64,000 nucleotides of DNA from Dolomedes plantarius (taxonomy: Eukaryota; Arthropoda; Arachnida; Araneae; Dolomedidae): positions 131,872,651 to 131,936,650 of the forward strand of contig OU015498.1 in the NCBI GenBank assembly GCA_907164885.2. The letters run 5' to 3'. The translations under genes and the position numbers were made by a program. Shown here piece after piece: positions 59,533 through 64,000 of the stretch. Numbering within the stretch: the first letter of the stretch is position 1; each line of letters begins with the position of its first letter. The notes beneath the pieces were generated by a model. The model was not told where the DNA came from. It saw nothing but the letters and a program-made list of their open reading frames with translations, and made no database searches.

Positions 59533-62002
59533 GTGAGTACTAAGATTTTACAACATAGTATTTTTACAATTCAGTTTATTTTTTTATAAAATTAAAATCA
59601 ATTAAATTTAAATATTGTAAAATGATAACAATGAATCTTCTTCTGTCTGTCTAATTGTAGATGTGGATGACAGGTCGGAGTTAGCAGGGGATGGAGTTGG
59701 TAAATTAATACTCTGGAAGGAATTAATCGGAGTGGGGTTACTGAATTTTTGAATAAGTTCCATAAATTGAATTTGGAACTGCAGCTTGTCACTAGTATTC
59801 ATTTTTTTAATAATTGGCAACTGTGAGAGCAGAAACATTTCATCTGGGTCCTGAATTGTTTTGGGCTGCTGCTCTAAATTCGCCTTCAGGACCTTCAAAA
59901 TTTCTTGCTCGAACGGATCTGATGACTTCCGCTTCTTTGGCATGCGGGAACATGGTCCAGCAACAATAGCTGGTTCTTCTGTTCTTACTGGTGTTTTATT
60001 CCCTTCATCATTGATTTCTTCGGCATTCATGTTTCCCAAAGTCCTGACCAAAAAAAAAATCAAAAAAAAATCAAATAACCTCGAAAGAATTAAAAAAATA
60101 CATCCAAAAACTTAAGAAATGGCTATGTGAAAACTTTCACAAAATAAATAGAAATGTATAAAGTTTTTAAATTTTATTATGGTTTTAAAAGGAAACATGG
60201 CATACATTGAATATATATACTCTGAACTGAACTTAAAAAATTGTTTGACGCGAATTGAACCCATAAAAATTTAACATCAAAATGGTTAGAATTTAATCAA
60301 AAAGAAAAGTCATGAAAAATCAAACAAACAGGTCCTGGTCCTATACAAAATAAGTAGACAAACCGATCAGTTTTAGTGTTAAAGCAGAGGTTGAATGTGT
60401 TATTTTACTTACTCTCTTTGCTCATAAACTGCTTGAAGAAAGGTCATTTGTTTATAGTATACATAAGGTTTCTTTGCCTTTCTTGCATCACCACTTCTTC
60501 CTACGTCATTTCTAATGCTCCTCAAAAAGCTTTCCTTCATATTCTTCCATCTTTTTTGTACTTCATTTCCTGCAACATTTAAGGTATAAATTACGAGATA
60601 CTCACTACTCCTAAAATTTCTTTTAGGCATGCGACATCGAAAGTTAAACATTCATATTTCAAAACTGGTTTGAAAAAAAATCAATGATAAACATCAATAA
60701 TCAAAAAACATTAGTTAGGAAAAACATCGATGTTTCTATAACATTGACATGGATTCACACTTTCTTTCAATAGGGTGGGCCGTAGTGGCCTTGTGGTGCA
60801 GCGCGCTGGCATTCGGTGCTGAGGGTGCTCGGATCGAATCCCGGTGAAGCGCAACTAAAATATCTCCGTTCATGTCGTCCCTTCATAGGGGTAATGCTGG
60901 TCCGCCTTTATGGTGCTCCCATAATAAAATGTGCAGTAAAAAAATGCGGCGAACATAGACGAATGTCTATATGACAAAGTGCCTCCGCATTGGATAAAAA
61001 AAAAAACTTTTTTTTGACAATGGGTACACTTTAGTCGGGACGTAAAGCGTAACCAAGTATATTTTATATCTATTAAAATGATTAAATAATGGTAACGTTT
61101 TTTTCAGGTACTTGGCGACTGGAAATTCGATTCGCTCACTACACTTTGAATTCCTTCTTGGTCGCTCAACGATTTCTTCTATTATTCGAGATACATGTAC
61201 AGCTATTTGCGAAGTGATGAAAGGAGAGTACATGAAACAACCAACTGTGGAAGAGTGGAAGGCAATCAGTGATCAATACGAAATGAGGGCAAATTTCCCT
61301 CATTGCTTGGGGGCCATTGATGGCAAACATATAAGAATTATAAAACCGTGGGGTTCAGGGAGTGAATATTTTAACTACAAGAAGTTCTTTTCTATTGTAT
61401 TAATGGCTGTAGTAGATTCTAACTATTATTTCCGATATATTGATGTAGGATCTTTTGGCCACGAGGGAGACTCAAATATATTGAAAACAACTAAGCTAGG
61501 TAAACAAATTTATCAACAAACTTTAAACTTGCCACAGCCTGTACCTTTGCCAAACGATCTGTCTGGACAACCAATGCCCTACGTTTTTGTAGCTGATGAG
61601 GCTTTTGCTATGTGTGAAAATGTCATGAGACCGTATCCTGCAAGGAAATTGACTTGGCAACAAAGAGTTTTTAACTATAGGCTGTCCAGAGCCCGGCGTT
61701 ATGTTGAATGTGGATTTGGCATATTAGCAAATAAATGGCGCATTCTCCATCGACCAATCGATGTTAGTATTGATATGGCCGACATCATTATCCAAGCATG
61801 CTGTGTGCTTCACAATTTCGTAAGACACCGCGATGGTTACAATTTTGAAGACACCCTGTCATGCCCACTAGAAAGTATTCCTGCAATTGGAACAAGAGGA
61901 AACAACATTGGAGTTGAGACCAGAGACAGTTTCAAAAGTTACTTCTGTTCTCCTGCAGGTTCAGTGCCCTGGCAAAATCGTTCTTGCAACATTGCAGAAT
62001 AG
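59222..62002 (+). CDS. Harbinger DDE transposase, two exons, intact (401 aa)
   Basis: Exon 1 is 59222-59532 and exon 2 is 61108-62002. The intron has GTGAGT at 59533 and TTTTTTTCAG ending at 61107. The joined frame is 1206 nt including stop. Harbinger transposases cut and paste DNA ending in short inverted repeats and target TWA sites. The N-terminal 100 residues are basic (RRQRRRRQRK) and end in a helical region, SFETLLSKVE. The catalytic fold is in exon 2, with aspartate in GAIDGKHIRI (about residue 175), FVADEAF (about 267) and glutamate in RRYVECGFGILANKW (about 304), plus the conserved HEGDSNI and FNYRLSRAR. No lesion was seen, and the length suits the family. The start was chosen at the first ATG after the left subterminal repeats. 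Most enzymes of this family need the partner protein for nuclear import and DNA binding. Confidence 0.93.
59608..60043 (-). CDS. MADF-BESS protein exon 3 (BESS motif, stop)
   Basis: Acceptor TTTGGTCAG| (60044-60046). Encodes a linker with PKKRK, then the BESS region, and ends SLLSFYNI. Also inside the transposase intron, 75 bp from that intron's donor. Confidence 0.92.
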
Positions 62003-62705
62003 GAACTTTATTGTTACGAGTACACAGTACAAGCTACTAACTAATAACAGCAATAATTTTGTATCAAATTCTTTAAAATTGTATACTAGTAAGTTTTGTA
62101 TAATGCCCTCTTGTTATAACAAGACAGTGGATTATATGCACTTATAAATGGCAAAATATCCATGCAAATATACACTTAAAAATATAAATATGCACTTCAA
62201 ATAGAAATAGGTCTAAATATTACTTATTGATCTAAATATTGATCTAAATATTACTTACCTGAACAAAAGAACATATTTAAAATAAGGTTTCTGTTGTTGT
62301 TCAGATGTGTAAAGCGGGGATATAGCTTTTACATAATATATTTTTTCTGAAGCGAATGCAATTTTTATTTATAATATACTTAATAGAAAGACACATGCAA
62401 ATCAGAAAATATTATATGCAATTGTATATAATCCACGGTCTAGTTATAACTATCACCTACTTACAACTTAGGTTATAACTTGTAACTTAAAAAATAAAAT
62501 TTAATTTGTTTTACTACTTACCAATTTTATTTCTTCCGTTTTCGTCCATCTGGTCCCATTTTTCTCCAATAACATTCTTTGTTACGGTCATCCATGTTTC
62601 TCTTTTTAGTTCCCGGTTTTTGAAATCCTTTGTTCGTGTATCATAAAGACATGGATATTTTTCTATTTCTAAGATCAAAAGTTCGCTATCCAAGTAATAA
62701 TCCAT
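59608..62705 (-). CDS. Harbinger-encoded MADF-BESS protein, three exons, intact (258 aa)
   Basis: Exons 62522-62705, 60413-60569 and 59608-60043 join in frame (777 nt including stop) with donors |GTAAGT (twice) and acceptors TTGCAG| and GGTCAG|. This is the accessory Myb/SANT-like DNA-binding partner of Harbinger transposases. Residues 8-105 form a MADF domain (LILEIEKYPCLYD, WMTVTKNVIGEKW, EVQKRWKNMKESFLR, KPYVYYKQMTFL). A basic PKKRKSS near 149-155 looks like a nuclear signal. DEMFLLSQLPIIKKM to LIQKF (about 181-215) is a BESS-type interaction motif. The start is the first ATG (62705), 337 bp inside the right terminus. No disruption was found. It is transcribed opposite to the transposase from the other end of the element. 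Confidence 0.92.
60413..60569 (-). CDS. MADF-BESS protein exon 2
   Basis: Acceptor GTTGCAG| (60570-60572) and donor AGAGA|GTAAGT (60407-60412). Encodes NEVQKRWKNMKESFLRSI to QAVYEQRE, completing the MADF domain. It lies entirely inside the transposase intron on the opposite strand. Confidence 0.92.
60771..61010 (+). repeat. tRNA-derived SINE inside the Harbinger introns
   Basis: A-box-like TGGTGCAGCGCGCTGG (60794-60809) and B box GGATCGAATCC (60831-60841), followed by a body with CTTCATAGGGG and GGTGCTCCCATAATAAAA and an A-rich tail after GCATTGG (about 60990). It sits in sequence that is intron for both Harbinger genes, so neither is broken. Confidence 0.82.
61108..62002 (+). CDS. Harbinger transposase exon 2 (catalytic domain)
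   Basis: Begins with the base completing arginine 104, then YLATGNSIRSL, a region typical of DDE_Tnp_4 proteins. It holds all three catalytic residues. Stop TAG at 62000-62002. Confidence 0.94.
62522..62705 (-). CDS. MADF-BESS protein exon 1
   Basis: Encodes 61 residues plus one base, MDYYLDSELLILEIEKYP to GRNKI, the first half of the MADF domain. Donor ATTG|GTAAGT (intron side 62516-62521). Confidence 0.92.
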
Positions 62706-63060
62706 GATATTTTAAATATAAAAAAATTGAAGAATAAAAAATTACTAGAACACACGAATATAGCAGCAAGAGAAATGGTTATCTTTCCGCAAACGTCTTG
62801 AATACTACCAGCGAGTGTTTTCACGCCACGTGTGGCCACCGATTTAGCTTGAAATCCAGCTAGAAAAATAGATCTGGTTCTATCCTCCAGCGGCCGACCT
62901 TGAGAATGCGACAGACAACTCCCCCGCTAAAGGGAAAAACAGCTGTGTTTGGCCACCCCTATATTACAGAAGCTGATCTATATTTTGGCGCTTGTTTTCC
63001 AGCTGTGTTTCTCAGGGAAAAATCGCTCGTGTGGCCGTAGACTTAGGCTGCAGAGAAAGT

Positions 63061-63276
63061 TCACTTTCTCCCCTTACTTAGTTTGTCCGAAGCTAGTGTC
63101 AATGACCTCTGATTATCACCGAACTCCTTCCATCTTGTATACGAATGAAAACGAACTGTCTTTCCACTGCAACACCAGTGAGCTATTACAGCACTGTCTT
63201 CCTTCGTAACGGGGTTGCAATATGACACCCTCCTCGGTTCGGTGTGGGGAATTGGAAAGCAGGGCTCCTCCGCCAT
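63061..63276 (-). CDS. Short leader-proximal frame of the LTR element (71 aa, unknown)
   Basis: The first ATG downstream of the 5' LTR has good start context (AACATGG) and opens a 71-residue frame, MAEEPCFPIPHTEP onward, ending TGA at 63063-63061, just before the Harbinger insertion. It has two adjacent cysteines (HWCCSG) but no zinc knuckle or other known motif. It could be the N-terminus of a truncated gag or an unrelated leader peptide. The stop lies in retrotransposon sequence and so predates, or is independent of, the Harbinger insertion. Confidence 0.35.
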   Translation of the reverse strand: MAEEPCFPIPHTEPRRVSYCNPVTKEDSAVIAHWCCSGKTVRFHSYTRWKEFGDNQRSLTLASDKLSKGRK

Positions 63277-63393
63277 GTTTGTCCTTCTTGTCTTCTATTG
63301 CCTTAAAAATGCATATAAGTCCATTTAATCAATTTGATTTCTTCTTATTAAAATCCATTAGGTTTCCTTCGCAAAGTAGCAATCCTGTCGACT

Positions 63394-63993
63394 TGTGACA
63401 TTCCACCCCCTGATTCCATAACACATTCAATAAGCACAAAAACGAGGCAAAGTTCTATAAAATTGCAGTCCTTTTATTCAGAGTTGGGAACGGATATCAG
63501 AGCGTCCTTCTAGCATGACGCGGAACATACAAGTCTTTTCACATACACAGCCAACAACAGAATAATCCTGCTCTCTTAGTCAGGGGCTGTACCAAAGTCA
63601 GCGACTGTTTACATGAACACAGATGTTTTTCGTGGGTGGTATACTACTATAAGAAGCACATTGGGTGCGCTTTATCTTTATGATATTGTTTGACACTTTT
63701 GATCCTTTATCTCTGGCACCTGCAGCCATTATCTCTGAGATATTGTGAACTGCGGATTTTAGATGACTAGAGACGGGGTTTGGGTTACTCCTTCTGGGCG
63801 GCATGGCTAATAATCCTATCAACTGAAAAGAATTTATTGTGTTATTTTCCCCACTGGAATTTGCAGATGTTCACTTGCTTTTGGGTGGGCTATTCCTGAG
63901 AGAAAGGGTCCTCTCTTAACAGATGTGAGACCCGAATTATAGAAATAGACGAGATTCAACTTATAATGTCAAGATTCAACTTATAATGTCACA
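63394..63993 (-). repeat. 5' LTR of the retrotransposon
   Basis: Same length and ends as the copy 7901 bp to the left. Polyadenylation hexamer at 63473-63478 (minus strand). Followed at once by ATATATAT at the window edge. Confidence 0.95.
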
Positions 63994-64000
63994 TATATAT

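Larger units (their letters stand above)
59032..63042. mobile_element. Complete PIF/Harbinger transposon, apparently autonomous
   Basis: Inverted ends GGCTACGGCCACACGAGCGA (59032) and, from the right, GTCTACGGCCACACGAGCGA (63042), matching on through TTTTTCCC with one mismatch overall. The 3-bp duplication TTA is exact (59029-59031 and 63043-63045). Subterminal repeats include CTTGAAAATCTA (59079-59090, 59150-59161) and GGCCACACGTGC (59099-59110, 59166-59177), with a related GGCCACACGTGG inverted at 62826-62837, likely binding sites. The 4011-bp element holds both genes of the superfamily, transposase and MADF/Myb-like protein, with open frames after splicing. A SINE is inserted within shared intron sequence. 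Confidence 0.96.

Noticed and set aside
63361..63393. Search for a tRNA primer-binding site beside the 5' LTR
   Set aside because: The sequence after the LTR on the minus strand (AGTCGACAGGATTGC) lacks the usual TGG start. No tRNA match could be claimed without a search.

Overview
This is a stretch of an AT-rich animal genome, most likely an arthropod. The well-conserved, vertebrate-like PKD2 together with mariner, Tc1, piggyBac, hAT, PIF/Harbinger, Helitron, Gypsy-type LTR elements and tRNA-derived SINEs would suit a chelicerate such as a spider, but that is inference. There are no bacterial operons, rRNA genes or CRISPR arrays. Nearly everything is intron or intergenic DNA layered with transposable elements.

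1-25,750: the 5' part of one host gene, a polycystin-2 (PKD2) homologue on the minus strand. Five exons join in frame: 25544-25745, 18894-19007, 14459-14589, 9714-9964 and 5873-6097. They encode the first 307 residues: cytoplasmic N-terminus, first membrane helix and most of the extracellular polycystin (TOP) domain. Later exons lie beyond the left edge. Its introns hold a mariner (2354-3566), a Tc1 (3900-5385), a SINE-like unit (about 6560-6960), a piggyBac (7171-9411), a hAT MITE (10105-10554), a three-deep nest of elements (11863-13217) and a Tigger-like MITE (18487-18575).

25,750-40,300: no recognisable coding exon. A CpG-rich block at 26.27-26.53 kb may be a promoter or first exon. There are three more MITEs, two tRNA-SINE units, a possible solo LTR and microsatellites.

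40,300-48,750: a Helitron (40317-40930) abuts a large inverted repeat (arms of 1136 bp, 97-bp spacer, 40963-43331). A further 1232-bp copy lies in direct orientation at 47521-48752, bracketing 4.2 kb of unrecognised DNA.

48,750-55,490: a TA-flanked MITE, a hAT that has received two Helitrons, and a TTAA-flanked element that has received a Helitron still carrying a PIF1-type helicase C-terminus, then a long (CA)n/(TA)n tract.

55,493-63,993: a minus-strand LTR retrotransposon with 600-bp LTRs differing at one position. Its interior lacks most of pol and carries a complete PIF/Harbinger transposon (59032-63042) with perfect TTA target duplications. Both Harbinger genes look intact after splicing: a 401-residue DDE transposase on the plus strand and a 258-residue MADF-BESS protein on the minus strand. 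Their exons interleave, each gene's introns containing exons of the other. This recent, apparently autonomous element inside a recent LTR insertion is the most striking thing in the window, followed by the giant foldback structure.
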